A stretch of DNA of 44,974 bases from an uncultured Verrucomicrobiota bacterium (GTDB taxonomy: Bacteria; Verrucomicrobiota; Verrucomicrobiia; Opitutales; Seribacteraceae), in the NCBI GenBank assembly GCA_902569115.1, contig CACFTI010000018.1, forward strand, positions 1-44,974, written 5' to 3'. Both the position numbers and the translations under genes were made by a program. The notes under the pieces are model-generated. The model was not told the origin of the DNA, did not search any database, and saw only the letters and a list, made by a program, of their open reading frames with translations. Numbering within the stretch: position 1 is the first letter of the stretch; each line of letters starts with the position of its first letter. This document shows positions 33,657 to 43,396 of this stretch, piece by piece.

Positions 33657-34442
33657 TTATTTAATTCTTAAAAAATTTGAAAAAGGTATGAAATTCTTCT
33701 TTTGAAATAATTCTACCTTGTCTGACATCTTGTAGTGGTAAAGAATAACATCCGATTGTAAAAGTTTTCCATGGTGGAAATGATTCTGATAAAAATTAAA
33801 GATTCTGAATCCATTTTTTTCTAAAAATAATAATAATTCAGACCCATTACGTTGATTTTTATAGCTTTTTTGGAACATAACTTCACAGATGATGCATTTT
33901 ATTCTATTCTGTGTGAGTAAATTTTCAGCACCTTGAAGTGCATCGTATTCTCCACCCTGTAAATCTAATTTTAATAGATCAATCGTTTCGTTAGGAAACA
34001 AAACATCCAATGATTTACTCTCCACTCGAATGGTCTCTTTTGTTTCTAATAAATTATAGTATGGATGGTTCTTCGGGCACTCTGTATCAAGTAGGGAATT
34101 TGTTCCTTCGCTTTCATTAATTTTTAAATTTTCGAATTTGGATGTGTTTGATAACGCAAAACTACTTGGAATGATTCTTTTATGATTTTCGCAATTTTCT
34201 TTTAATACTTTATAACTTTTTGTGAAGGGTTCAAATGCATGGACTACAGAATTTGGAAAGGTTTCGGAAAATATTTTTGAAGTGTCACCAATGGAGGCTC
34301 CTCCATCGACAATTAATTTTACTTCATTGGTATCAAAAATATTGGAAACTACTTGAATCGGGTCATCAGAATTTTGAATTAATTCATTGCTAATGACAGT
34401 ATAATTTAAGTAATTTAAAATGTATTTTAAAATTTTTTTCAA
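33657..34442 (-). CDS. FkbM-family methyltransferase
   Basis: The third FkbM enzyme in the locus, 261 residues. SAM motif KLIVDGGASIGDTSKIF, VHAFEPFTKSYKVL, and IDLLKLDLQGGEYDALQG; the usual EGxE is QGGE here, a variant seen in other FkbM proteins. It is followed by KCIICEVMF. The start is TTG at 34442 after the stop of the SGNH gene by two bases. A/T-rich like its neighbours. The sugar methylated is unknown. Confidence 0.87.
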   Translation of the reverse strand: MKKILKYILNYLNYTVISNELIQNSDDPIQVVSNIFDTNEVKLIVDGGASIGDTSKIFSETFPNSVVHAFEPFTKSYKVLKENCENHKRIIPSSFALSNTSKFENLKINESEGTNSLLDTECPKNHPYYNLLETKETIRVESKSLDVLFPNETIDLLKLDLQGGEYDALQGAENLLTQNRIKCIICEVMFQKSYKNQRNGSELLLFLEKNGFRIFNFYQNHFHHGKLLQSDVILYHYKMSDKVELFQKKNFIPFSNFLRIK

Positions 34443-34444
34443 TA

Positions 34445-35608
34445 CTAGTAATTATTATTCAAAAAATTTGTTAATTCTAATTTTTCAAAAATTCTTTTAC
34501 TTATAAGATTATTAAAATAAGCAGTATAATGTACTATGTCTACATACAATCTTATGTTTATATTTTCTTGTAGATTACCCAACCACAAGAAATTAGATTT
34601 GTTCTGATCCTCAAGATACTTTTTTTCAAATTCTGAATAAGCATGAGATGAGTGTTCATGAATGCCGTATCCATTTTTTGCAAATGGATGTTTTGACTGA
34701 TCGTATTTGTAACTTGGGATAGGTTGCATAACAAATAGGCATTTAATGTTATGAAACTCGGCAAAATTCTGTATGTTTGATTTGTTGAAAAGGTAACGAT
34801 TAAGAAAGTATTTAGAATCTGTTTTATTAATTTTACTATTATAAGTTGAATTTTTTATTTTTTCAGATTCATTCAGGAATTTACTGAAGAAACGTTGTGC
34901 ACGACCAATTGAAGTTTGAGATATAAGTTCAGAAAAATGATACTTTGATTCTAATTTTTCATTTTTTAAGAAAATTTCATTTAAATGATATGTGTATATT
35001 GGTTCGTTTTCTAAGTGGATAAACTCATTTAGACCGTCTATAAATACAGCTATGTCACAATCTATATTTTGAGAAATAAGTAATTCCAGAAGGATTTTCT
35101 CCTGAGTTGAATAATAAAAGCCTCTGCCAAAATTATAGACAACAATGCGATTATTCAATTTAGATAAGTATAACTGTAGATGAGATGGTATGGTTTCATT
35201 ATCTGCTACTCCATAACCAAAAGTTGTAGATCCACCGAAGACAAAAATATTTAACTTTTCTTCGTCAGGTGGCCATACTTGAAACCTACCATTTGATCTA
35301 TATCCATCTTTGCTTACATTAACAAATTCACCTTCATATGCTCTTTCTGAGAATTGAGTGTAAGCTTCATATTTAAATCCCCGACTCCATGTTTCATGTA
35401 ACAATTGATTAATCTGCGTTTTATTTTTTTCGGGATATGATTCAGTAATTACAATTTTATCGTATTTTTCGGAAATGGGGTTTTCTCTTAGATAATCCCT
35501 TATTAAAAAGATAAAAAATAAAGTAAGGTTAATTCCTATTGTCAGAATTAAAGTTGATTGCAGAATAATAGACGAAGAAATATATATTCTTTTGATTTTT
35601 TTTATCAT
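34445..35608 (-). CDS. SGNH/GDSL-hydrolase-like membrane-anchored protein
   Basis: A 387-residue protein with one N-terminal membrane span (about 14-36) and the rest outside the cytoplasm. FVFGGSTTFGYG (123-134) is the block I region with the nucleophile Ser127, DCDIAVFIDGLNE a later block, and VDIVHYT the Asp357/His360 pair. This triad is the SGNH plan of esterases and of periplasmic O-acyltransferase partners such as AlgX/AlgJ. In this locus it could act on acyl groups of the glycan. ATG at 35608, no Shine-Dalgarno sequence. Function inferred only from fold motifs and neighbourhood. Confidence 0.72.
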   Translation of the reverse strand: MIKKIKRIYISSSIILQSTLILTIGINLTLFFIFLIRDYLRENPISEKYDKIVITESYPEKNKTQINQLLHETWSRGFKYEAYTQFSERAYEGEFVNVSKDGYRSNGRFQVWPPDEEKLNIFVFGGSTTFGYGVADNETIPSHLQLYLSKLNNRIVVYNFGRGFYYSTQEKILLELLISQNIDCDIAVFIDGLNEFIHLENEPIYTYHLNEIFLKNEKLESKYHFSELISQTSIGRAQRFFSKFLNESEKIKNSTYNSKINKTDSKYFLNRYLFNKSNIQNFAEFHNIKCLFVMQPIPSYKYDQSKHPFAKNGYGIHEHSSHAYSEFEKKYLEDQNKSNFLWLGNLQENINIRLYVDIVHYTAYFNNLISKRIFEKLELTNFLNNNY

Positions 35609-35637
35609 TTTATTTTAAAAAATACAATCAGTGTAAT

Positions 35638-36531
35638 TTAACATGTGTCACAAACTTCAAACTGCGCTAATGAAGTTATCTCTGTATTGTTGTGTACAAC
35701 AAGTCTTGGTACTTTGCCAAACCACGATACCCATGTGCCGAATGAACTAGGGGGGCCAAAGTTGTAGTTGCAAAGGGAGAGTAAATGAATATCTACCATA
35801 ATTTTATTGTTTGAATTAAAGTAGACATCTGCATGCTTAGATACCGGAGAAGGAACCACTTCATCAGAACATATGACTATCGCTACTTTCTTTTTACCTG
35901 ATTTTTCTATTATTTGTTTAGTTTGATTTGCCCAATCTAAATATGATTCCCATGAATGATAGTGAATACCGTCTAAATAAGTAGAGTAATCTCCTCGCCG
36001 AGCATGCACTCCAACTACGCAATCATATTTCGATCTGAGTTCATCGATGATCTTTTCCGCAGTAACTACAAATCTCCTATGTGGTCTTAGATAATCCCGA
36101 AGCTTGTGCTGGTGAATCTTTAAAGAATTACTGCAGCTTATTTCCCAATTTTTTATAAGATTGATTTTGTTGTGATGTATTTGTTGACTCAAAACAGATT
36201 CTAACAACGCCTCATTTTTCGTCGGTCTTATCTGATTAATGATCCATGCAAATCGTTCTAACCACTTATCGCTCAAAAGCAGAGTTCTTAGAAAGTTTCT
36301 AAATAATCTTCTCGAGAGTATTTTGAATATGAAATTTTCGTGTTGATGAAGATTTCCGGAATATTGATTTGGTGAATTCTTGAAGAAATTAGCATATTCA
36401 TTAAAGCTGAGATTGATTAAGTTGTAATTATTTTCAATACACCATGCTAGAGCATTGGCGTGAGTATGCAGACGGTTACCAAGTCTACCATAATCACAGT
36501 AGACAATTAGCAGGTTATTGATACCTAACAT
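35638..36531 (-). CDS. GT11-like alpha-1,2-fucosyltransferase-type glycosyltransferase
   Basis: A 297-residue protein with the GT11-type motifs: GRLGNRL (15-21; usual GGLGNQL/F), VGVHARRGDY (173-182, GDP-fucose-binding HxRRGDY), and GTWVSWFG near the C-terminus (the SxFSWW-like motif). The family transfers fucose (or another 6-deoxyhexose) in alpha-1,2 linkage. The first motif deviates at two positions, so donor specificity is uncertain. ATG at 36531; no Shine-Dalgarno sequence. No GDP-fucose synthesis genes lie in this window. Confidence 0.78.
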   Translation of the reverse strand: MLGINNLLIVYCDYGRLGNRLHTHANALAWCIENNYNLINLSFNEYANFFKNSPNQYSGNLHQHENFIFKILSRRLFRNFLRTLLLSDKWLERFAWIINQIRPTKNEALLESVLSQQIHHNKINLIKNWEISCSNSLKIHQHKLRDYLRPHRRFVVTAEKIIDELRSKYDCVVGVHARRGDYSTYLDGIHYHSWESYLDWANQTKQIIEKSGKKKVAIVICSDEVVPSPVSKHADVYFNSNNKIMVDIHLLSLCNYNFGPPSSFGTWVSWFGKVPRLVVHNNTEITSLAQFEVCDTC

Positions 36532-36534
36532 ATT

Positions 36535-37560
36535 TTAGCATTGGCACTTAATTCTTGTAGAATCCCAAAATTGAATAAAACCTGATAAGGCTGCTAATGA
36601 AATAACAACATTTAATTCATGGTAAACTCTTGTTTCCATTAAGTTTGCATACAAAAGTGCAGGGATCATATAAATCGGAATGAGCAATAAAAGCCTTTTG
36701 CAATCCCCTGGTATATATTTCCAAAATAAAGGAATTAGTACCCATGTGCATCCAAACAAAGTTAAGAAACATCTAGGGTTCCCTATGAATGCTTCTGTAT
36801 TAAGAAAAGGCCAACTAGGGGTCCCATTCCACATGTCAGTTATAAATACTCTCATAGAATAAGGTTTCTCATAGGATTGGCCTGGGGAATCATTTACGAG
36901 CCAAGAAATTAATAGTACAATAATAAACCAAATAACTGCTTGTGCAAGAAGATGTCTTATTAAGTTAAAGTTTCTAATAAAATTATCTTTTAATCTGAGA
37001 TCAGAATTAAATTTAGATAGCAAAAGAACAAGGCTAACTGTAATGAAACAAGTAGATTCTCGGTTAATTGTTGCAATTGCAAAAATGATATAAAAAAGAA
37101 TATACTTTTTATTCAAAAACAAAGATAGGCATACACAAAAGAAAAATAAAGAGGGGATATCATATGCATGGTAAATTGAATTTAAAAACATATAATTCCA
37201 ACCAACTGGAATTAGTAGTAATAGGCACCAAAAAAGAGAAGACATGCCATTGGAGAAAAACTCTAATGATTTTTGGAAGTAATAAAGCAGACCAAATGTA
37301 CATAGAACAGTAATAAATTTTAATGATTGATCAAAAGATAATGAAGAATTTTGTGATAAAAAACTTGCTGAAACAGGGATTAGAAATCTTTTTTGAAATA
37401 CTTTATCTGCCTCAAATTCTGCAATTTTATAGGCATATGCAGGTGGGTAGTATTCGTTGGTAAATAAAAAATAATATTTAGTAAAAACAAGCGCAACTAG
37501 AGCCAATACAACCTTGGAGGCAAACGGCGAACAAATAAATATTTTAGACCTTTTGAGCAA
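36535..37560 (-). CDS. Multi-span membrane protein (GT-C-like or polymerase-like)
   Basis: A 341-residue hydrophobic protein with about eight to ten spans. Charged residues in the first loop (KIAEFEADKVFQKRF) and an INRES segment (ATINRESTCF) resemble small hydrophobic EpsG/GT-C-type proteins in polysaccharide loci, but I see no decisive motif. The start TTG at 37560 lies 17 bases inside the upstream methyltransferase; the next possible starts would cut into the first conserved part. Low-GC, codon use typical of the A/T-rich middle region. Confidence 0.62.
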   Translation of the reverse strand: MLKRSKIFICSPFASKVVLALVALVFTKYYFLFTNEYYPPAYAYKIAEFEADKVFQKRFLIPVSASFLSQNSSLSFDQSLKFITVLCTFGLLYYFQKSLEFFSNGMSSLFWCLLLLIPVGWNYMFLNSIYHAYDIPSLFFFCVCLSLFLNKKYILFYIIFAIATINRESTCFITVSLVLLLSKFNSDLRLKDNFIRNFNLIRHLLAQAVIWFIIVLLISWLVNDSPGQSYEKPYSMRVFITDMWNGTPSWPFLNTEAFIGNPRCFLTLFGCTWVLIPLFWKYIPGDCKRLLLLIPIYMIPALLYANLMETRVYHELNVVISLAALSGFIQFWDSTRIKCQC

Positions 37561-38206
37561 TGATAAGGAATTGTTTACCGAAGAGTTTCCACAAAACTGG
37601 AAACTTTAAATATAAGGAGACCAAAAAAAATGGGCGTTCTTTTACTCGTACCATATTGTATGGTAAAAATTTTGAAAATGATCGTTCAATTCTAAAATCA
37701 TGAATTTGAAGTAATTCGCACACGGATTGGTCGGAAAGAGCAACGTGATGATCCCAAAAATCCCAGTATTTTCCTTTCAGGACACTTATATTTGGTCCCA
37801 TTGCAATTAGCCTTCCTCCAGATTTCAATGCTTTATTTATTTCATGTATTGTGCGATCCAGAGATTCTTTTTTTGGTAAATGTTCGAAGAAATTACTGGT
37901 AAAGATTAAATCTAAAGAATTTTGATCTATTTTCCATGGTTCAGAGCAATCTTGCTTATGGAAAACAATTTTATCATCTAATCGCGATTGCGATTTGGGG
38001 TTAAGATCCATCGCATGTCGAACTTTACATTTCGCATGGTTAATAAATTCACCATAACCACATCCAAGATCGAGTATATGATCAGTGTGTCTTATCCATT
38101 TGGAGAAAAATTCCTTAACTAGAATCTTCCATATGCGATTCCTGTAATTTTCATGTCCAGAAAATCTCTTTTCATAAATATGTGCTAATTGTTTTCCAGA
38201 ACTCAT
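37544..38206 (-). CDS. Class I SAM-dependent methyltransferase (type 11/25)
   Basis: A 220-residue methyltransferase. ILDLGCGYGEFINH is SAM motif I, then MDLNPKSQS, LDLIFTSNFFEHLPKKE and GGRLIAMGPN follow, the order of the Methyltransf_11 family. The C-terminus has a hydrophobic stretch that may sit at the membrane. ATG at 38206 in an ATGA overlap with the DPM1-like GT2 gene. The acceptor is unknown; in such clusters a homologue often acts on a lipid-linked intermediate. Confidence 0.88.
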   Translation of the reverse strand: MSSGKQLAHIYEKRFSGHENYRNRIWKILVKEFFSKWIRHTDHILDLGCGYGEFINHAKCKVRHAMDLNPKSQSRLDDKIVFHKQDCSEPWKIDQNSLDLIFTSNFFEHLPKKESLDRTIHEINKALKSGGRLIAMGPNISVLKGKYWDFWDHHVALSDQSVCELLQIHDFRIERSFSKFLPYNMVRVKERPFFLVSLYLKFPVLWKLFGKQFLIIAQKV

Positions 38207-38937
38207 TTTCTCCTGTAGTCGCCTCGACTAAAATATTTCTCAAGCCATACATATGCTATGATAAAAAAGTAACGTGAACCCATTTCTCGTAATTTTAATT
38301 TTGCCACCCCTTTCGTTCGGTTTTTCCACGAAATAGGTACTACGTTCCACGAGTAACCACGGACAATTGCTTTCAGTGGTATCTCAACTGTGAGGTTAAA
38401 ATGAGGAGAGATGAATGGTCTACATCCTTGAATTACTTCACGTCTGTACATTTTGAATGCATTGGTTATGTCATTACATTGTATGTTAAACGCAAGTCGA
38501 ATCATTGTATTTACTACTCTGTTAGCCAATAGTTTAAGAAGCGGATAGTTGTAAACTCTTCCTCCTCGAATGAATCGACTTCCAAAGACACAGTCATTAC
38601 CATCTTGAATACATTTCCAGTACCTAACTAAATCCTTAGGCGAATCGGAACGATCTGCCATCATGATAGCAACTGCGTCTCCGGTGAAATTGTCCAATCC
38701 GAGTCGAACTGCTCGACCGAACCCGTTTTCATCTTCGTTTGTTATACATTCAACTGAAGGAACTGATTGTCTAATTTCCTTGATAATGTCTACTGTATTA
38801 TCCGTACTTCCGTCATCTATAACTAATATTTCGAAATTAATGGAATGATAAGTTAATTCCTTACAGATTTCTGAAATACATTCATTTAAATTATCCGCCT
38901 CGTTTCTAGCCGGGATGATTACGGACAATTTTTTCAA
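38203..38937 (-). CDS. GT2 polyprenyl-phosphate sugar transferase (DPM1-like)
   Basis: A 244-residue GT2 protein of the dolichyl/polyprenyl-phosphate hexose synthase type, which makes a polyprenyl-phosphate-linked sugar for use by GT-C enzymes. LSVIIPARNEADNLNECI, ILVIDDGSTDNT, ENGFGRAVRLGLD and DCVFGSRFIRGG are family blocks; the metal site reads MMADRSDSP rather than the usual DADLSDP, so the first Asp of the DAD is missing while the second Asp and SD-P remain. No C-terminal membrane spans. Start TTG at 38937, TTGA overlap with the GT-C gene. Confidence 0.87.
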   Translation of the reverse strand: MKKLSVIIPARNEADNLNECISEICKELTYHSINFEILVIDDGSTDNTVDIIKEIRQSVPSVECITNEDENGFGRAVRLGLDNFTGDAVAIMMADRSDSPKDLVRYWKCIQDGNDCVFGSRFIRGGRVYNYPLLKLLANRVVNTMIRLAFNIQCNDITNAFKMYRREVIQGCRPFISPHFNLTVEIPLKAIVRGYSWNVVPISWKNRTKGVAKLKLREMGSRYFFIIAYVWLEKYFSRGDYRRK

Positions 38938-40886
38938 GACGCAGAAAGACTCGGAATCAATTTAATTTTTTTCACAATTATACCGCCTTTTAAAGTTGTC
39001 GCTTCTTGTATGGAATTTGGAAATTTTTCGCTTATTGCTTCGATGAATTCTGGAATTTCAGACAGTTTTTCATCATATGCGGCGTAAACATTTATCTCCT
39101 TACTAGTCTTGAAATGGGAAAGTTGAGGGAAATTATCACCTGCAAAATGCATTGCCATGTTTCTCATCTTTGTTCTTAAAACCAGATCCCCCATATCGCC
39201 TTGGGGGAGAAAATAAATGATATCTAGATCATTCTCGGAGTCATTCTCGATGTAATCAATAGCTAGTGAAAATCGACTACTAGAAAGCCCTCGTTCTTTT
39301 TCAGTAGTAGAGATAAATCCTTCATTCATATTTGTTGGTGACAAATTAACAATATTTAAGACAGGTAATGCTAATATTAGCGTTACGAATGCTTTGTAAG
39401 CTAGGTTGCTTAGTTGAGAACTTTCCCACACCAATATAATAGGGAATAGCAATAATACGGAGTATTCGATCGTATGAGTTGAATAGAGGGAGTAATTAAA
39501 CCCATGAAGATTGCTTAGTATTGCAAGTCCAAGAAATGGAATGACATAAAAAATCGAAAATATAGCCATAGATAAATTAGAAAAATTTTTTTTATTTTTT
39601 CTAATTAATAAGATTATAAAAATTAAAGTTATTATTCCGAAGATTCCACATATAAATGCGTGAGGATTTATTTTGTTAGCATTGCACCAATCAATGAAAG
39701 ATTGAAATTGGAGGCAGAAATCTCTGGCACTATGCATGAGTGCCTTTATTGGCGAAGCGTAGCCGGGACTAGCCAATGCACTTAAAAGCAGCATTTTACC
39801 TTCTGTGCTTTCTACGAAGTGCTCTCCCCACAATAGCGACTGTTGATTATAGTCAGGAGCAGTGTATAGGTCTTGTGAATCAAAACCTAAGTTTTCACTA
39901 TTGAACGAATTTTGTACTTTTGCAGGAAAAAGAATTAAAGGAGATAGTATGACTAGCGTTAGAAATAAATTATTTTTTATTAGAACAGTCTTTTTCAAAT
40001 ATACCAATAATGTAGGAACAAAGCCGATAGTTAAGGCAACTATCATACCAGACATTTTGATTAGACAAAAACAACCTAGTAAAAGATAGAAGATTGCTAT
40101 TAAAACGAAGCTTTTGAAAGTGTCTCTTTTGTTGTGGAATTTTTTTGCAGAGATTTGAATTGCCCAAAGAAGCATCCACGGGACGATTGCGAACAAAGTA
40201 GAGTTCATTGTTCCTAATCGATTAATTGTGAGTCCGATAGAAAGTGCCAGCAGTATGGAAAGATAAAAAAGGCCCTGTCTTTTAATACCTAGTTTTTCGG
40301 ATGATTTTAACCAACCCAAACCTCCCAGTAACCCGACAAATACCAAGCTGAATTTAATCGCGTGCCCAATTTGAAGTCCAATGAACATTCCTGGAAGGGC
40401 AAACCAGCTAGCCCCTGGTGGCCTTATATGCCACCTTTGCGTATTAGCACTTAAGTCTTCAGTTGATGGAACCAATACTTTATTTGGGGCATTTATTTTT
40501 CCAGTTATGAAATTTTGGGTGCTGAGAACCTGTGTTGAAATATCTTCCCCAACAACGGCACCTTTAGGGATCGTGAAAAGGGATCCTATCACAAATAGGC
40601 AGAGGAAACATAAGTACGGAGATTGTGGTGAGAAGTTAAATTTCTTGAGAAAAGCCTCCATCCATGAGGTTAACTTAGGATGTACAAATTTGATACCAAT
40701 CACGCAGATTACGAGAATGCTAATTAGACCGATTACTTTATCCCATGAATAAAGCCCTATAAAATCGGGATTTTTACTCGGTAGCATGGCTGCTTGATAA
40801 CCCTTAACGCCAAGCCACCAAAGGGGTAGAGAGCAAATAAACGATATTAAATGATTATTCTCGCTAGATGACTTCTCTGCAGTCAC
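38934..40886 (-). CDS. Large multi-span membrane protein, GT39-like (GT-C)
   Basis: A 650-residue protein with about 11-12 spans and a soluble C-terminal domain (about 540-650). The first large loop ([21 protein letters not shown], near 108-128) carries the acidic residues where GT-C enzymes keep a catalytic Asp/Glu, and is followed by [15 protein letters not shown]. It lies between two DPM1-like GT2 genes, whose products would be the donor makers. The start is GTG at 40886 in a GTGA overlap with the upstream GT2 gene. No precise substrate can be named. Confidence 0.74.
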   Translation of the reverse strand: MTAEKSSSENNHLISFICSLPLWWLGVKGYQAAMLPSKNPDFIGLYSWDKVIGLISILVICVIGIKFVHPKLTSWMEAFLKKFNFSPQSPYLCFLCLFVIGSLFTIPKGAVVGEDISTQVLSTQNFITGKINAPNKVLVPSTEDLSANTQRWHIRPPGASWFALPGMFIGLQIGHAIKFSLVFVGLLGGLGWLKSSEKLGIKRQGLFYLSILLALSIGLTINRLGTMNSTLFAIVPWMLLWAIQISAKKFHNKRDTFKSFVLIAIFYLLLGCFCLIKMSGMIVALTIGFVPTLLVYLKKTVLIKNNLFLTLVILSPLILFPAKVQNSFNSENLGFDSQDLYTAPDYNQQSLLWGEHFVESTEGKMLLLSALASPGYASPIKALMHSARDFCLQFQSFIDWCNANKINPHAFICGIFGIITLIFIILLIRKNKKNFSNLSMAIFSIFYVIPFLGLAILSNLHGFNYSLYSTHTIEYSVLLLFPIILVWESSQLSNLAYKAFVTLILALPVLNIVNLSPTNMNEGFISTTEKERGLSSSRFSLAIDYIENDSENDLDIIYFLPQGDMGDLVLRTKMRNMAMHFAGDNFPQLSHFKTSKEINVYAAYDEKLSEIPEFIEAISEKFPNSIQEATTLKGGIIVKKIKLIPSLSAS

Positions 40887-41584
40887 TTAAAAATTGAATA
40901 TTTAACGATGGCGTAAAATGCACGAAAAGCATCTTTCATCCCGATTTTTTTTCCTTCTTCATAGGTTCTGCCAAAGTAGGCGATTCCTACTTCATAAATT
41001 CTAATATTTGGAACACGGCTAATTTTTGCAGTGATCTCGGGTTCTATACCAAAACGATTTTCCCTCAATTTAACTTTTTCCAAAATATCTTTTCTGAACA
41101 CTTTGTAGCCTGTTTCCATGTCAGTCAGGTTAAGATTGGTGAACATATTGGATAAAAGAGTCAGAATCCCGTTTGCGACTCGGTGCCAGAAGTACAAGAC
41201 TCTTGTTTCTTGATCAGATCGAAAACGTGAACCATACACTACATCTGCTTTATTTTCTATGATCGGCTTCAGAAGCTTAGGGTACTCTTTCGGGTCGTAT
41301 TCTAAATCAGCATCTTGAATAAGAACGATATCTCCTCTAGCTTTTTTGAAACCAGTTCTTAGGGCAGCACCTTTCCCTTGGTTGAATGAATGCTTGACGA
41401 CAATAAGACTTGGGTCTTCTGAGTATAATCTATACAAGATTTTTGGGGTTTTATCAGAAGAAAAGTCATCTATTAATATGATTTCATGATCTAAACCTAG
41501 CTTGTTAGCACTTTTTACCGCATAAACAAGATCATTGATAGTTCTCTCTTCATTATAGATGGGAATAACAATGGAGAGTTTCAT
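40883..41584 (-). CDS. GT2 polyprenyl-phosphate sugar transferase (DPM1-like)
   Basis: A 233-residue DPM1-type enzyme with an intact site: [44 protein letters not shown], then [19 protein letters not shown] (DAD motif) and ADVVYGSRF. The C-terminal block ([12 protein letters not shown], then [10 protein letters not shown] and [10 protein letters not shown]) is that of archaeal and bacterial dolichol-phosphate mannose/glucose synthases. ATG at 41584, no Shine-Dalgarno sequence; its stop overlaps the next GT-C gene in GTGA. It presumably supplies one of the GT-C proteins nearby. Confidence 0.92.
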   Translation of the reverse strand: MKLSIVIPIYNEERTINDLVYAVKSANKLGLDHEIILIDDFSSDKTPKILYRLYSEDPSLIVVKHSFNQGKGAALRTGFKKARGDIVLIQDADLEYDPKEYPKLLKPIIENKADVVYGSRFRSDQETRVLYFWHRVANGILTLLSNMFTNLNLTDMETGYKVFRKDILEKVKLRENRFGIEPEITAKISRVPNIRIYEVGIAYFGRTYEEGKKIGMKDAFRAFYAIVKYSIFK

Positions 41585-41601
41585 ATGTTGGTTAAATTAA
41601 T

Positions 41602-42318
41602 TTAGACCTTGTAAGCGATTAGTAGCAGATTTTTACCTAAAGGAGGGGAGACCATCTTTTCTAAAATATTTAACCATGGAACAACAAATGTATCATAGGC
41701 GTAAGTATTTCGACTGCTTAATCCATGGCCCATTAATTTCATGAATATAAACCAAGGTATAGTACCTAGAGAATCAAAGTATTTACAGGACATAATCTTA
41801 AAATTAGCATTTTGGGCCAATCTTGTAAGTTCACTTCTATGGTATCGTCGGTAATGACCTATTTGTCGGTCAAAATTACTGTACAAAAACTGTAATGCTG
41901 GGACGAAAATAATAAGCTTTCCTCCAGGACGAATAATTCGGTATGCGTTCATAATTGCATCTAGGTCCTGTTGAATGTGCTCTAATACATTAATGAAAAT
42001 AACGGAATCGTATTTATTATCGCAACCTTTCGAAACTGATTCAAAGTTACTATTAATACATTTTACTCGAGGATTTTTAGAAAACTTGTTCTTGAGATGC
42101 ATTTTAGCACATGGTTCATATGCATCAATTCTTGCATGATCATTTCGCAGAAGAAATTCTGTAAAATTACCAACACCGCTACCAATCTCAGCTATTTTAT
42201 TACCAAGTTCCGTTTCAATATTTTCATATATCCAATTATGATAATTTTGTGCAAATGACATGGACTCTAAATCCTTTCCTTCATACACAAAAGTATCATT
42301 GTGGGAGTAATTATTCAT
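41602..42318 (-). CDS. Class I SAM-dependent methyltransferase
   Basis: A 238-residue methyltransferase of the type often found beside DPM1-like genes. KIAEIGSGVGNFTEFLL is SAM motif I, DAYEPCAKMH motif II, VIFINVLEHIQQD the acidic post-I region and GGKLIIFVPALQFLYS the motif III block, followed by IGHYRRYHR. ATG at 42318, preceded by AAGGG five bases upstream, one of the few plausible Shine-Dalgarno sites in the locus. The acceptor is unknown. Confidence 0.9.
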   Translation of the reverse strand: MNNYSHNDTFVYEGKDLESMSFAQNYHNWIYENIETELGNKIAEIGSGVGNFTEFLLRNDHARIDAYEPCAKMHLKNKFSKNPRVKCINSNFESVSKGCDNKYDSVIFINVLEHIQQDLDAIMNAYRIIRPGGKLIIFVPALQFLYSNFDRQIGHYRRYHRSELTRLAQNANFKIMSCKYFDSLGTIPWFIFMKLMGHGLSSRNTYAYDTFVVPWLNILEKMVSPPLGKNLLLIAYKV

Positions 42319-42340
42319 ACGCCCTTAAAGGTGAAATGTT

Positions 42341-43396
42341 TTAGCATAGTTTACTCCACTCCGGATTTTTCTCCGCATGGTTGGCGATCTCCTCCAAAAT
42401 TTGCTCAATTTTAGTTTTTACACTCCAATCCCAGACATTTTGAGCCGTGGTTGAGTCTAAAACAATCCAAGGGGCATCCATTGGTCGTTTGTCATGGGAT
42501 GAAAGCACTTCAATTTGACCAAACCGATCTTCGCACCAGCTACTTAATTCCTTCAGCGACATGGAGTTTTGAACACCCCCTCCAAGATTGATAATTTTAG
42601 GTGCTTCCCAATCCGGTTCAAGCATTTGCTGGGAGAGTAGGGGAACTAAATCCATAGGGTGAAGGGCATCCCTTACTTGATGGCCTTTACCATTGAAGCC
42701 TATGTATTTGAGAGGTTTTTTCTCACGGAAAGAATGAATCCAAAAAGAAAATATACCTTGGTCTGCTTTTCCAAACTGACCAGCTCCGGCAAGCACACCA
42801 CATCGATTGATCCACACAGGAAAGTCGAAGCATTCTCCATATTCCAAAATTAAGGTTTCCGAAGCCAGCTTGGACGCACCATAAAGAGAAAGGGGTGCAG
42901 TTGTGGGAAAACCTTCCGATATTCCTAAGCTAGATGCACCAATAAAATCACAATCTCGTAGATCGAAGCGATCATCGGATAGTTCAACGGGCAAAGAAGA
43001 TAGTTCAGAGGCTGAGTATACTCGGCTCGTACTTAGTAAAATGAGCCCTGCTTTATGTCTCTTGCAATATTCTAACATGTTGATGGTGCCTGAGAGATTG
43101 TGCTCCATTAATTGTCTGCTGGAGGACTGCCCATTTAGACCCGCAAGCACAGATGGGTTTGCAGCACAGTCAATCACCCAGTCGACTTTAGGCAGGGCAT
43201 CAATATCAGATTGTGAACGAATATCACCTCGGATAAGTTCTACACCAAACTTCGTTAATTCAGAAATATTTAACTCTGACCCTTTTCTGGAGAAATTATC
43301 GATTCCAACAATTTGTAAATTTGAATGGCTTTTCAAAAGCGATTTCGCAATGGAGGAGCCTGCAAAACCGCATATGCCTGTAATGAGAATTTTCAT
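42341..43396 (-). CDS. NAD-dependent epimerase, CDP-tyvelose 2-epimerase-like
   Basis: A 351-residue extended SDR. GICGFAG (7-13) is the Rossmann motif, LSTSRVYS has the Ser/Thr, and YGASK (172-176) the catalytic Tyr/Lys. RCGVLAGAGQFGKADQGIFSFWIHS, with the GxxxxGKxDQG element, is the signature of the RfbE (CDP-paratose 2-epimerase) branch; the middle insert and final helices match the size (about 340-350). CDP sugar genes are not present in this window, so another nucleotide sugar is possible. ATG at 43396, one base after the stop of the adjacent membrane gene. Confidence 0.88.
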   Translation of the reverse strand: MKILITGICGFAGSSIAKSLLKSHSNLQIVGIDNFSRKGSELNISELTKFGVELIRGDIRSQSDIDALPKVDWVIDCAANPSVLAGLNGQSSSRQLMEHNLSGTINMLEYCKRHKAGLILLSTSRVYSASELSSLPVELSDDRFDLRDCDFIGASSLGISEGFPTTAPLSLYGASKLASETLILEYGECFDFPVWINRCGVLAGAGQFGKADQGIFSFWIHSFREKKPLKYIGFNGKGHQVRDALHPMDLVPLLSQQMLEPDWEAPKIINLGGGVQNSMSLKELSSWCEDRFGQIEVLSSHDKRPMDAPWIVLDSTTAQNVWDWSVKTKIEQILEEIANHAEKNPEWSKLC

